Positions 47,203 to 61,000 of a stretch of 64,000 nt of DNA are shown here, piece by piece. Under the pieces are notes generated by a model. It did not search any database, was not told the DNA's origin, and was given only the letters and a program-made list of their open reading frames with translations. The DNA comes from Sphagnum compactum (taxonomy: Eukaryota > Bryophyta > Sphagnopsida > Sphagnales): NCBI GenBank assembly GCA_965153455.1, contig OZ234497.1, forward strand, positions 16,423,872 through 16,487,871, read 5' to 3'. The stretch's first letter is position 1. Every line of letters begins with the position of its first letter. Made by a program: the position numbers and the translations under genes.

Positions 47203-50200
47203 ATGGTCGATGGAGGAGGAGCAACGGATGGTATGGAAACCGTGGTGGATTTGAGGCGTTCGTTGGTGAGTCACGGTTGCAGGGAGCTGAAGCAGAAGGC
47301 AGAAGAAGAAGGCATGAGGATTCTCGGTGTTGATGCGCTTGCCGCTGTTACCTCGCGGAATAATGTGAGAAAGACGGCGCGTTTGGCGTCCCTCGACGTC
47401 TTCCGGGGACTTTCCATTGCGGTCAGTGTGTGTGTTTGTGCAAACGGTTCTTCTTGTGGCTGAAGTCGGGTGGGGGGTGAGGAGAATTTCTGTGTTTGAG
47501 GAGTGTTTTTTCCCTTCCCTCGAGAGTGGATCGTATGACAGGTTTGGAGATTTTCTTTGGAGTTTTGTTGGATGTAGATAGAAGTGATGGTTCTTGCTTG
47601 CTGGCCGGCAGTTCACGCAATTGTTCCTGTAATGCGTGTGAAATTAGTGAAAGGACTCAGGGACTTCGTGATAATAACAGACAGACGGGGGCCAAATTAG
47701 ACGCGTCTCTTCTTCTTTAGCGTCCCCCCCCCCCTTTCTTCCGTCCATACTCTTGCTTTCGGACTTGTCATGCAGCAAGCATCAATAGAAAAAATAACAT
47801 TTTTCAAGCCTGAAAGTTGCATCAGTATGTCCGTTCTTGATATTTCCTCTCAGAAGGAGGACTGATTGAGAAAAAAAAGGTTTTGAATAAGTGAAACGTC
47901 ATGGCTCCCTGCATTGGAAGACAGCATCAGAAACTGTAATCAATCTTTCCTTAGATCTTGGGTTGTTGCATAAGAATGCTGGTCAGCAGCCTGCAGTAGA
48001 TTTCTCATAATGGCTAAGAAGATGCTCATAGGACTGAGTGATCTTCCATGCATTGGAGAATGCCAGCATGTCTCTCTCTGGTTGGCAAGTCTACAGAAGA
48101 TTTTGCACCTGTCTCCTCAGATCAAAGAATCATTTATGTCATTCCATTACAGATAGCAAGACTAGTGAAGCTTGCTGTGGATTTTTGTTGTTGGCTGCTT
48201 TTTTCATGCTGTGGAATGCTTGTCAGATAAACTGTTGCACATGAGATCTACATTTTGTGGGACTTGTTGGGGCTCCAGGAACTGTGGCATGCACATTTCA
48301 CGATAAACATGAGTTTGACAGCTGAATAGTTCGATATCTGAAGAGAGTTTGCTGTGCCTGGATGATAAGAGGTTGTGCAGTGAAGAGACATATGTGTGTA
48401 TGGGAAGTTGTTGAGTTGGATCTGGTTGATTTGCAGGTCATGATATTGGTGGATAATGCAGGTGGTGTGTGGCCATCTATCAACCATTCACCATGGAATG
48501 GCGTGACACTTGCTGACTTTGTGATGCCTTTCTTTCTGTTCATTGTTGGAGTTGCATTGGCACTTACATATCGAGTAAAAACATGCTGTGCCCAACCTTC
48601 TGCAAATCTAACAGAAAATTTCTCTGCTATTTTATCATGGCATTCTGCATTGCAAGAATACTGTAGGCTCAGTGAGAGCACACAATGACAAGATAACCAG
48701 AGTTCGGTGACATAATTACCCTGTCATTATGGTAGTACAAATCATGCCAATATTGAGATGTGAATGGCTTTCTGGTATGATGTTTCATCACCTGTGCTTG
48801 TAGCTCTATGGTTAGCTCTTATTCAGACCCTCACATGGCATACAGAGAATACATGATAAAAAGGTGGCAACACTGAAGGCTGTTGGACGGGCAGTGAAAC
48901 TCTGCATATTAGGAATAATTCTACAAGGTGTGTGTGTGTGCCCCCCTCACCCTTGTTTCATTCTGATAGGACTTAGAAAGCAGGGATCTTAAAACATGTT
49001 GTGGTTTTGAATTTAAGTGGCATTTATGCACAAGTTTTGCTCCTTCTTTGTTTACTGTAAGATGTATGAGAGATGCAGTCTTCAGTTGCAAGGGCCAACA
49101 TGCAAATCTGGAGGTCACTGTACTGCAGGTAGTATATGATTTGTAAACATTCTCAGAATGTCAGTCTGGATTTTTTCCTGTTCGGTAGAACATGTTGGAG
49201 ACAGCCTACTGAAGTTAAGAGGCATCCTGCAGTCTGATGCAGTGTATATCCACCTTATTGCAAGAAATAGTGCATAAACTGAGAATCTGAATTTTACAGG
49301 TGGTTACTTCCATGGTCTGAACAATTTAACATATGGCATTGATGTTCAACATATACGCTGGTGTGGGGTTTTGCAGGTGAATTTTCGAGGTCTTTGTCCT
49401 TTGTCCATCATCTTTTGTCACTGCCTGCAGTAGAAGTCTGATGGACACTACTGTGCTGATTGAACTAGTTGTGGCGTACTGTGCTGAAATGTCTTTGTTT
49501 CTGTTATTGAAGGGGGTCCCTATGGTTGGTTGATGGTTGCCATGGCAGAGAATAGCATTTGGCTTTCTATTGGTAGCACTCTGTGAGATATGGGCACCAA
49601 GAGGTCCTTGTCACAATATACCAGAGGGAACATTGGGAATCTGCAAAGTCTACTTTGTACACTGGTTGGACCTCTGCCCTTCATGATCTGTCTTTGCTGT
49701 ACAGTTATGGCCTTGCTTGACGACATTGCTTGAAACTTTGCTACTTTGAACAATGACTTCAGTAGCCACAACCAAATGGAGAAAGATAAGTGCCACAATC
49801 GTTCAATAAGGCATCTTGTGTTCCTGTTCATAGGCACAATCGGCCCTGGTGCTCATGGTAGAGGGGCTTGACTTGTCAGGGTGGTGACAGCGGGCATATT
49901 CATAACATATTTGGCACTTCTGTATGGCATTTATGTGCCAGATTGGGAATTTCTGCCTCCATCACTCTCCTCAAACTCCACTCTCATTCAGGCCAGCAGT
50001 GCTCTCACAGTGAGTGTGGTTGGAAAATATCTGCTTATAAAAACCTGCACTTGTCAAGGTAGCTCGGCAGGGTCACCTTGGTCCTACTTGTTGTCCTAAA
50101 TTTACCTTTTCCTGAGTACAAAATTGCAAGACATTGTCATTCTGAAGCAGAAGTTGGATGACCACACAGTCTCACAGCAAGTGTTTAGGTTTTAGTCACA

Positions 50201-52599
50201 TAGAGAGCATTTGCACTAGCTGGATACTGTTGATAGCACAGATAGGAGTAGGAACATTGTGACAGTAGTGGACTTCATACTTCCATGAGCACGAGCACCT
50301 GGTTTTTTAATTAATCCTTGGAAAGGAAAAGGCCATTGTTGGACTCTGTAGAAAAGTGATGGCCTGTGAAAAGTACAACCAAATTCTAACTGTTTTGACC
50401 TTGAATTGAACTTGTGAAGGTCAAATGTGGACTGAGAGGGGATACTGGACCAGCCTGTAATGTGGTTGGGTACTTGGATCGCAACCTGCTTGGCATCAAT
50501 CATTTGCATCCACGGCCTGTGTACCAGCGCACTCCTGTGTGTTTTCTATGCCTTCGCAAACTCAGTTTTCTTTTTTTCCTGTCAGATGTTCCTGATCTTT
50601 GCTAGAGGGGCCTGCCAATCATGCAGTTGGCATACAATGTGCTTAAATGTAGTGGGCTTCTTCTAATTCTTAGGCTGTCTGTGGGGGACAGGATTGTAGC
50701 ATGAAATCACCAGATTATGGGCCTCTTCCACCAGGTGCTCCAAACTGGTGCAGAGCACCTTTCGATCCTGAAGGCCTTCTAAGGTTGGCTCTTGGTACCT
50801 TGACACTTCACAAATTTTCTCTGGTGGTTGTTGAACTGTAGAAGGGCATCCCCTCTTTCTTAACTCCTCTTCATTGCCCATGTGACATTGCATGCACCTT
50901 TTGCTTGTTAACTTTTTATGCCACCTTATCTTACCATCTCCTTTGCTCTTCTATTTTGAAGGATCTCTGCTGTCAAAGGTCATGCATTACCCTTCCAATG
51001 TTTGTGTATGCAGCTCACTGTCTGCAGTTGGTAGCTGTTTCATAGGCTTGCATTTCGGCCATGTTCTGGTTCATTACAAGGTTTGGCTTCCCATTTGGCC
51101 TCAATCCACACCTGTACTGGGGTGCAAAAGCAGAGACCTATGACAAGATTAAGAATCCCTAAAATGGCATACAACGTGATAATGTACATGTTGATATGGT
51201 AACATAAGTAGCCTTGTTACAATGGCTTTAACCATTGAAGGAGAAATGAGAGCGTCTTAGAAGCTTCTTCTGCAAGGGGTACAGTTGCAGAAAGACTCAA
51301 TTTAATCAAGCAAGCAATATTTGAGTTGTATGTGGCAATGTGTGATTTGTAGCATGTTGTGTGTGTAGGACCACTATTCCAGAATTCAGCACTGGTTCTG
51401 GCCTGCTCTTGGACTGTTAACTGTGGGCCTGGCACTACACCTATTTGGTGAGTTCTTTTTTGCACATCCACCATCCTAGTACACTTATCAACTTTTCAGT
51501 AGCACACTAACTGTGAGGAAGGTCAGCAAGGTCAACTATCTGCAGAGAATTTTATCAATTGTGCAAATTCATTCTCAATGCATTGCATAATTCTTTTTCC
51601 TGGGAATGCTTTATGGTAAGTGGGTTCCAAGGCACTAGGCTTGTGAGACTTCTGTTGTCTTGCATTTCATGCCACAGTGATTGAGGTCCACCATTTGGTG
51701 CTCTAATTTCAGGAATGGAGTTAAACAAGCCACTTTACAGCTTCAGCTATGTGTGCTTCATGGGAGGTGCTGCTGGGCTGGTTTTAACTAGCTTCTATAT
51801 TTTGGTTTGCTCCCTGTCCTCATTATTTCACCTTTAAATGTCAAAATGACATTCTATTTTACATGTTTAATTAATAGAGTGCAGAAATGAATGTGAAACT
51901 CTTCGATTCTTAGAAGCAGGATGTGTTGCTTTGACTGCTAAATCTTGGTTCAGTACTTGCATTTGTTGAGGTGTTATGTTCACCATCATGGAATTGGCCC
52001 AAAGCATAACTTGCAATAGAACCTAGAGGGAATGAAAGTTATGTGAGAGGTGATAACAGGCTGATGACTCCCAGGAGTTCACAATAATGTCCAGGAACAT
52101 CAGAGCTACATATTTGATAAGTTTGACAATCTACTGCAGGTGGATGTACATGGGTGGAGAATACCCACACTGCTTTTCAAGTGGATGGGCATGAATGCTC
52201 TTCTCATGTATACTCTAGTTGCGTGTGGTATCCTTCCAGCTGCTCTGAAAGGTTTCTATTGGGGATCTCCTGACAATAATCTGGTATTTCTCCACTATAC
52301 TTGGCATTTCCTCATAGTGAATACCTTCTGAAAGTCAAGGAGATTGCTGTTTTGCCTGCTAGAGTGAGTGAGCTCTAGTGCAAACTCACAAATTATGATT
52401 CTGGATTGAGACCCAAATTAATACTTTCTCTTTCCACATCGTGTTGTGGGACTAAGTGATCAGATAGGGGGTTTTAAAGACCATGGCTGCCATGGGTGAT
52501 GAGCAGGTCACCTGGATAGTACAGCATGGACCATGGCACTACTTCCAAGGCCTCAAACGACATCAAACGTTTGGTGTACAATTTGGGTCTGGAGGCTAA
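47203..52599 (+). CDS. HGSNAT-like multi-pass membrane acetyltransferase family protein, 13 exons
   Basis: Exons inferred: 47203-47421, 48437-48574, 48846-48927, 49300-49376, 49549-49664, 49880-50009, 50420-50536, 50692-50783, 51014-51080, 51369-51447, 51713-51804, 52140-52283, 52507-52599. They join in frame to 481 residues with GT-AG introns. The protein carries the family signature LDVFRGLSIAVMILVDNAGG, then NHSPWNGVTLADFVMPFFLF. The His of NHSPWNG corresponds to the acetyl-accepting His of human lysosomal heparan-alpha-glucosaminide N-acetyltransferase. Later blocks are RIAFGFLLVALCEIW, LLYGIYVPDWEF, CGLRGDTGPACNVVGYLDR, PPGAPNWCRAPFDPEG, GLHFGHVLVHYK and WMGMNALLMYTL, with about ten hydrophobic segments. 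Plants lack heparan sulfate, so the plant substrate is unknown. The first exons and core are secure. The end is not: exon 12 could read through to a stop at 52327, and exon 13 (VTWIVQH) diverges from the usual last membrane helix. Confidence 0.85.
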
Positions 52600-52720
52600 A
52601 ATTCCTGAAGCAACAAGGTGATTGTTCAACTGTTACATCTATATATGTTGCTATGACTGAAAAGGTGTTCAGAAGCATCTAGCTTCTGATGCTTAAAATG
52701 GGCGGCGCTCTGGTTCAGTG

Positions 52721-52895
52721 TTTTTTTTTTGGCAAAATTTCGCCAAATTTTGACCTGAAAAATATGATTACAAATATAGAAGGATTCTGGTTTTTTTCTA
52801 CTTTTATATCTTGTAGGTAGCCAAATCTGGCTAAAGCATCTTATGGATGATCACCATTTCAGCTACGTCACAAAATTGAGAAAACAAACCCTGCT
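52721..52895 (-). repeat. Dispersed repeat family N, copy near 52.8 kb
   Basis: It starts with ten T and GGCAAAATTTCGCC and continues to GTAGCCAAATCTGGCTAAAG, TTATGGATGATCACCA and AAACAAACCCTGCT. It matches copies near 31.4 and 32.8 kb in the same orientation and the large inverted-repeat arms. It lies about 120 bp past the proposed stop of the acetyltransferase-like gene, so it may sit in its 3' untranslated region. Confidence 0.6.
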
Positions 52896-52899
52896 CTAG

Positions 52900-55800
52900 T
52901 TTCTGGGACTATTTGAGATCTTTAGTTGGAGCCCAATTGTAGGAGCCTTGAACAGCATGGGGTTTTGTAATTGAAGCCATGCATTATCAGTTCCAAAGGT
53001 ATTTGTGTTTGACATAGCACAACATTCTTTTATTTGTGATCACATGGTGTGATCACCCAAATAAAGAGCATCTCCACCCACAGCAGTAGAAGATGGTCTT
53101 TGCAAGCTATGTTGCATGAAGTACAGCCTTTAAAATAGTGTGAAACTCAGCTTGGGCTTCCAAATATGATGCCCATAATTTATAACTGATGAAAAAGAAG
53201 AAATGAACAACTAATCTAACATATTTGCCCATTTACACCTTTTCACAATTACTTAAGTGTGTTTCAACAAGAACTATTGCTTCATTATTCTTGTTTTTAC
53301 CCAAGTCTTATATTGTGAGTATAATGGTAACTTAAGTGAATAATGAACTAATTAAATATTTTGATTCATTATAGTCCCAACCTTACTATTTTGGCAAAAT
53401 GTTTTTAAAAAATTTCAAAACATTTGCCATTAGGTCATAGGCCCAGATTGTTTTCACCAAACAAAATGTTCCTCCTAGTTGTGTTTAACATGGATTATGT
53501 TGGTCCAAGTGTGAATGCTTGGGTTTGTTTTGTTGCTCGTGCTTGCTTGTATTTGGTCAATGTGCTTGTGTTTCCTTGTATTTGTTTGTGCTTTGTATTT
53601 ACTCGTTGACCTAGTTGGGCCATTCTAAAAGATTGTGTTAAACCTATAGCCTTTGGTAGGCCTATATATACAATATATAGAAAGAAAGGATTACATGATC
53701 CAACACATGTCATTACACCATCCAATAGAAACCTATTATGATGAGTTTTATGTGGCTATTTGAATTTATAATGAACCATTGGTTCTAGTTTTAAAATTAT
53801 TTCATAATTAGAAAACCACCAACATTAGTCTTTTGGAAAAAAATTAGAACCAAAGAATCGTTCAAGTCCCAATTATTTCAACAACCTTAAAGAATTGATT
53901 GTCTTCATGAAATAAGTAACAACAAATTGGTAGTCTTATGGTTAATTATTTGGATTTTTCAAAAAAATTAAAAATCATGGTAATATATCAAAATTGGGCT
54001 TCTATTTTTAAAAAAAAATCATAATTATGAATTTAAAAACATGCTATGATCTTTGAGGGTCTATGATCTATTCTTATTTAAATAATACTTGCCCAACATT
54101 GATTATGACTTGGTTGTTGGTGAATCAAAATTGAATTTAACCAAGGTTTCACCTTTGAAACCTTATAACCTATCTTGTAAACCTTCCTATTTCCATCTAA
54201 TAACATTTGATAAATTACCTATGTAAAGCTACATTCACATATGAAAATATGTTACTAACAAAAATATAAAAACAATGACAAGGATTTAACATACAAGTCA
54301 TGTTGAGCAAAGGGAGAAGGTTCGAATTAACTTACAAGCCAAAGCATTGTTGTTCACACATGTAAACAATGTCAATGTTAATGTCGCTATTAGCAAACTC
54401 TATTCCGACTTGTGCTCACCCCATGAATAAATAAGAAACATGACATGCCTATATGAAAATAAAGAAAAAGGTCAACATTAATAGTAAGGTTGGTGATAGT
54501 TTAGTTACAAATCTTCAAAATATGAAGATTTTCACCTTTATTCTCAATGGTAAAAACGTTCCTAATGGTAGTAATAAAACAACCACCACACCAAATTTTG
54601 GATAAATTTGCACCCCAATAGTGTGAAAAAGGTTTGCTCTTATAAACTTGGCAAAAGATGGTGAGGTTTTCAAATGTTTGTGAAAAGCAAAATGATTGCT
54701 CCTAGTTGGCCAACCATAATGATTGGCCTAGGCGATGGTTTTTAATAGTTTTTGAGGTTATATTATTTCAGTATGCATGTTATGGGTGGGCCCATGGAAT
54801 AATTAAACTAGATATTGAATGCAATGAAATATCATGAAGGCCTAAACAAAATCAATTGCTAAAGATGTTCCAAGTTATCAAATTGATACATGCACTTACT
54901 TTACAAATCATCTATCACAATGTTTTTTACTATTTGTTGCAAAAGTTTGCTTTATTGTGCAATAACTCACAAAACACTCCTCTTGAACTACTTCGTTTGT
55001 TGTTCTTTCGATCCATCGCACAACAATTTTCTTTTTAAAAGTCATTGAAGCACCAACAGTCCATGAACTTGTGTCAACAACATCACATAAAAAATGATCA
55101 CATCTTTTTGTGGTACTAATGAACTTGAGGAACATTAACAACTTTTGACTTACCAATTTGAGATGATTTCAACGATCTAAAGAGTCACAATTTTGCAAAA
55201 AGAAATGGATACAAGAGAATGTCGTAGCTACCAATCAGTTGATGATTACAAACTAAAGTTTTGACATGAAGATTTAAGAGAATATCACACTAGCTGAAAA
55301 AGCTCAAGCAAAGGAACTTTTCACTACAATTGGGAGGAGGTGAGAAGAATGCTTGCTTGTGTTAGCAATGGAAAATGCAAGACGAGATTTGGAAGTAAGG
55401 AGATTTATTAGGTGAAATAAATTGGTAAAAATGAAAGTTAACTAGGTATACTCAAGCAAGAGACGTTGTGAATGGTAGTAAAGTTTTTGGGGATAAGTAA
55501 TATATAAAAAAATAGCTACTAAATTAAAATGCTCTAATATTTAATGATGACAATTTTCTTCGTATATTCTTTGATAGCCTATGTTTATATGTGAATGTGC
55601 CTTCAACCAAAGGATAAGATGTCATAATCAATACCCCAACAACTCTTTAAATTTGAAAGATTTAGTAATAAGGTTACTAGCATGTTACCATTTTGTGATA
55701 AGGGTGGTGATAGCTCATTATGTAAACATGACATGTATGTTAATTACCTACAACACTAGCCTATGTATGAACATACATAGTAATCAATGTCATTATTGGC

Positions 55801-57100
55801 ACTACTATCTCCATGCATGATTGTAGCTTAAATGGGTAAGTACCATAGGTAATAAGGAATAGGGCTTAAGGAATGTAAGTGGTTTCCATCTAAGGAAATA
55901 AAATATTTCATTGTAAACTTATAGGGCCACAATTTGGTAATGGTAATTGAGCAAAATTTGTTTTTTAATAAAAAAAATTCATTCTATTTATATATGCTTC
56001 ATATGTGTTTTAGATGAGTGACATTCAATTCTTGTATACATAATATAAACCTATGAAAAATATATATATTGCCAAATTATGGCTCATGAAGTTTGTGATG
56101 TTGGTCACATCTAAATAAGTACATAACAATGTTGGCCGGATTTTTTTATAAAAAAAACTACTGGGTAGGTTACTTTTTCTAAATTGTTTTGGAATAATCA
56201 CACACTTTATCAATATCATTATCAAATTTTTAATGGATGTTAAGTAAGTTTTCAAATAATTGGTTGAGAACCTCTAGTTAACCATCAATTATAAAGTTTA
56301 GAAAAATTTAAAATTTAAAATAATTTTTCGATTTTTAAAAATTTTCCATTAATGAGGACACAATTAGTGAGTGCCACTAAAAAATAGGTAGTGTTTGAAT
56401 ATTAATAACCTGTTTGGACAATAATTGAATCATCTAGGTAGGTTATTGGATTATGAAAATTCAATACCAACTAGTTATCAATATAAATGAATATTAAAAA
56501 ATCAATAACCAGCTGGTAGGTCATTAATAACTGGGTCAAAACTCAATAGCCGGTCAACATTGCTAGATGCTTGTGGATGGTTGATACATAGCTATTGGGA
56601 CAAGAATAGAATGAAAAAGTGTTTCATGTCCCCGAATCATCCATCCTACATGGTGCTCTTGGAGGGTGCTAATTCACTCTGGTGTAAAAGAAACACGTTT
56701 AAAACTTTTACACCAGTTTTAATAGCCAGGTTTAGCCAATCAGTAACCCATCCTCCTCAATGTCATTCATCCAAGAGGAGACTAGTCAGGGATCATAATC
56801 TGATTCCTCCTGCCCCTCCCCCTTTGCTTTGTGTGGGTGAAAAGAGTAAAAAATTGGTTAACGGCTGCTGAAAACTGACATTGAATTTGGTGGCAAAAAT
56901 GGCACTCACTAATTGTGGCCCCAATTTTGTAGCCAGGTTTCGCCAATCAGTGAGCCCCTCTTGGATGCTATTCATCAATATGAACGAGAAGATGAATGTT
57001 TCTCATCCAAGAGGAGACTATGGAGGGACCATAATGATCCGATTCCTCCTCCCTCTTCGCTTTGTGATTCTCTTCTTGTGGTGCTCTGAAGCGTGCGAGA
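52900..57100. other. AT-rich intergenic stretch between the two genes
   Basis: No supported gene. A minus-strand open frame at 54908-55156 (82 codons) is unfamiliar and has no context that supports it. Other frames are short. Confidence 0.5.
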
Positions 57101-57141
57101 GGGAGAGCGAGAGAGAGATAGAGGAGAGAGCGCGTGTGCGG
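57096..57141 (+). promoter_or_regulatory. GA-rich tract upstream of the hydrolase gene
   Basis: GAGAGGGAGAGCGAGAGAGA and following GAGAGCGCG form a purine tract in a locally GC-richer stretch. Such GA tracts are common in plant core promoters and 5' leaders. No clear TATA box was identified nearby. Confidence 0.35.
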
Positions 57142-57824
57142 AGCTGCTGTGACGGTTTCACTGCCTGAATTTCTGACGCGAATCCACAGACATTCAGGCC
57201 TTCACAGGTGTGTTTTCCCGCAGCAAAAAGAAAAAAGACAAAAAAGCTCGTCAGGTTCATGCGGAATGCTTACAATTTGTTGCAATTTCTTTGGTTTTTG
57301 TTGTTGTTTTTGTACTATGTTAGAAGAGCTTCTTGTGTAGAAAGAAACGTGCATGGAATTTTTAGTTCTGCTTTTTCTGTGAAGCGGGGAAGAGATTTTT
57401 GATGTGTGCAGAATAATACGAATTAGTGTTTCGGTTTTTCTTAAGTGACAGACAAGAGCTTTTTCATGTGTGTTGTAGAGTTGTATTACGTTTGCGATCT
57501 GGTTTTTCTTTGAGTGTCGCGCGAGAAGAAGACTCCGCATTTTTCTGTGTAGAAAAATATTGTCATGAAATGTGGTTCTGATTTTCCCGGAATCGGAGAA
57601 GAGCGTGTAGTGCTCTAATCGGAACTTTGAGCGTGAGAAGAATAGCTTTGCGTACGGAAGAATGGAATGAATCAGAGTGCATGATTAGCACATTTGTTGC
57701 TACTCGTGCCGCGTCGATTCCTTGCTTATTGACGGCATTCTTGGATGCAATTGTGTCAGAAGCGAAGTCGAAATGCAGACGTGAGCTTGAGAAGGAGGAG
57801 AGCTTGAATCGGAAGCTAATCGCC

Positions 57825-57925
57825 ATGGCCACCGCAAGCGCCGTCTTGACCTTCGCAGACTGCAGGTTTGTCTTCCATCTCCGTTGGACTTCTTTTTAGC
57901 ATAAAGTCATTTCATGTCCGCTGAG

Positions 57926-58003
<78 letters not shown>

Positions 58004-61000
58004 CAAATTGCTTAAATCGCGTTGGCCATGGTCTATGTCAGATACATTTGTGTTGCTGGCGTTGATTGTATAGTAGAATGCTCACTGCCGATGATGTCTG
58101 CAGCATAATATCGTGCAGACAGAGCAGAGGGCTTACAGGCACTGATGAGTGGCCACATGATCGTACTACAAAAGCCTTAGAGCTACTTTCTGCTCCAATG
58201 TGTGTACAGCGGTCCTGTGCAAAACTTTCAGTGGAGGTTTGCAATCTCAAAGTAGAATCAAGAGTCATCCAACAAGTTCCACGGTTCAACACTAGAAATT
58301 GGAGGTGTTTAGCAGTAGATCAGGTAAGACTTCCTAGTCTCAAAGTAGAGAGAAAATACCAATCCTGGTTGCTCTTCCTATTGATTATCATTCTGAAATC
58401 TCATGACAGTTTCTGCTCGTATTTTATAGAAAGTTCCCTGCCTGTTCTGCAACCTGAGGCTCAGTTTGATGCAGTCAGCCTTCTGAGGATCTTTGTAGAC
58501 ATGTCAAATCTGTAGTATGGACCTATTGAAACCTATTAGGGTTTAGGGTTGTGATATTCATCACTCTTGTGTTTGTGAGTTAACAGCCAAAATTCACACA
58601 TCTGGTCTGCATTTACACTCATACACTGCAATAGGTGAAAGCACATGTTGTTCAGTGCCATATATGGAACCATAGGTGTTCATGGGTTAATTATCAATGA
58701 ACTTTTCTTTGGTCATCAAGGCTTCCTCCCAGGGATGTTGAATCATTGTAGGTCAATTGTCTTCTGCTGTATTGATAAGCTGCAGGCAATGCTTCTTCTG
58801 GTGTTGAAACTTCCTCTGATTTTTCACTTCTGCAGGCTGTATCTTCTGTTGAGACTGCAGGTTTAGTATTTCCTCTATTTCTACCTCCAGATGTGGAGCT
58901 GCTGAAAGATCCAGCTGCACGCAACATAGCTGCCAAGATTCAGCAGCTCCCTGTCCAGGTAAAAATAAGATGCTTTTCAGTCCTCTGTTTTTGTTTGCTT
59001 TCTGCCGGGATTAAAAAAAATCTCATATCTGTCATCACCTGGGTTTTTGTGGGAATTAGACAAGCCTTTCTGCACAGCCCATCATGACCAGCTGTGTGGA
59101 GCCCAAGGCAACAGGTACATGCCCAGCACCAGTGATGCTACTTCATGGATTTGACAGGTCAGGAGCTTGTCATGCTGGAATTTACAATCTTCTGTTATTT
59201 TTTTATTGTTTTAACTTAAACTATTAATTCAGATGCAATAGTACAGCATAATAGAGAAGCTGTGCATTCTGCTGAGAAGTGCCATGCTACTTGAATTCCA
59301 GTTCCAGAGTGTAGTCAGTTCTGTCTTACTTAGAAACCATTGGCATTTGCAGCTCAGTACTGGAATGGCGTTACACATATCCCTTGCTAGAGGACTCAGG
59401 GGTTGAGAGCTGGGCAATTGATATTCTTGGCTGGGGGTTTTCCAATGCTGGCAAGCACTTGAGCCAACTTCCTTTTGGTTGTGTTTAATATCTTCACACA
59501 AAATGCCCACCTGATACCTTTATAGGATAATCTGAATTTGTTAAAGATCACATACACATGTATAGTAGATGAATTATGTAGATATTGATTGATTACACAT
59601 TGAGCTCAAGTGTTTGATAACACATATCTTTTGGTGGAGAAAGTTGAGCTTGAATGATGATACTATTGACTTTTTTTATTAGCTATGTCTCTTGAGTGAT
59701 AGCCAACATCATGTCAACTGCATCTTCCTGTTGTTTTATGGAAATGCAACAGAATCTAGGATGCAGATTTTTCTATAATTTCTTGCCCAAAAGTTTTATC
59801 AGATCACTTATCTCCACCCATGGTCAAGAGGTGATAAAGTCAGCAGGAAGTAATGGCAGCTAGTCATTGCTATTCATGATGAAGGTGATGGTCTGATACC
59901 TTGTGAGTGACACAAACAAGGCTATGACTCCACTCATTCTTGTTGTGTTGTTACAGAGTTTTCTGTGCAATTGCTTAGACATATTTTGGTGGAGAAGTTT
60001 CATGCATGCAAAATAGAAATTTACTGTTGAATGGAGTGTCATTGTCCCCCTGTATGTTTCTTTCTTGAAACATGGCCTGGTTTGGACTGTTTGCAGAGGG
60101 TGTGAAGTCTTATGGGGTGGCAGCAAAGCGAGAACATCTCTATGAGGTGATTATTGCCAACTTATCCTGACATAGTGAGGCAATGTGGCAAGACGGCAGA
60201 CTTGAACAGAACCCATATCAATACAGTTTCTGGTTGTGAAATCTCCAATTTTATGGGGGTGAATTGTACATTGGTTCTTGCTTGAAATTCCTGATATTCC
60301 TTTGTGTACACAGTTCTGGAAAGCCTATGTGAAAAGGCCTATGGTATTGGTGGGACCAAGCCTGGGGGGAGCAGTTGCCATTGATTTTGCACTTGCACAT
60401 CCTGACGCTGTAAGTGACTTTTCTCCCTGATCTTGCCACATTTCTTCACTTGGCCCCACACATGGTATTGTATTGCATGGAAGTATTCTACATCTCATGA
60501 AAGAGAGTGCAGATTGCGAAACTGGTGCTTGTTAATGCACAAGCATACACTGAAGGTGTGGGTGAAATGGCAACTTTGCCCAAGTTATTGGCCTATATTG
60601 GGGTATGTATCTGAACTCGGGCCTTGCTTTTCAGTTCCAAGTCTGAAGTCTGATTTGGTATTCTGGATCTGTCATCTTCACTGTCTTTCATGACAAAGCA
60701 AGATGCTTAGAAGGTGATGCAAGCCCTTACCTCAGGTCTTTCACTTTTTTCAATTTTTTTGGTTGCTGGATGTTGATGTGAGACACTTGATGGCCAGGTG
60801 TCAGTCCTTAAGAGTGTGCCAGTACGATTTTATGCCAATACCTTGATCTTTACTGGTGCAACCTACTCTTTTCTGCTTGATGCTATGAGGGTAATTCCAT
60901 TCCTTTCCATTTTCTGTATTAAGCACAATGATTTTGAATTACTCTTTTTATTTATTGGAGTCTGTTGTAGTTTTTGAAGGAATGATCTACAGATTGTACT

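Noticed and set aside
46987-47616. 209-codon minus-strand open frame across exon 1 of the HGSNAT-like gene
   Set aside because: It lies antisense to a well supported coding exon and its leader, is low in complexity (Lys/Asn/Thr/Ser) and has no recognisable domain.
54908-55156. 82-codon minus-strand frame in the intergenic stretch
   Set aside because: The wording looks protein-like in places, but I could not match it to a family and there are no neighbouring exons.
58038-58292. 84-codon minus-strand frame over exon 2 of the hydrolase gene
   Set aside because: It is a shadow of a supported coding exon.
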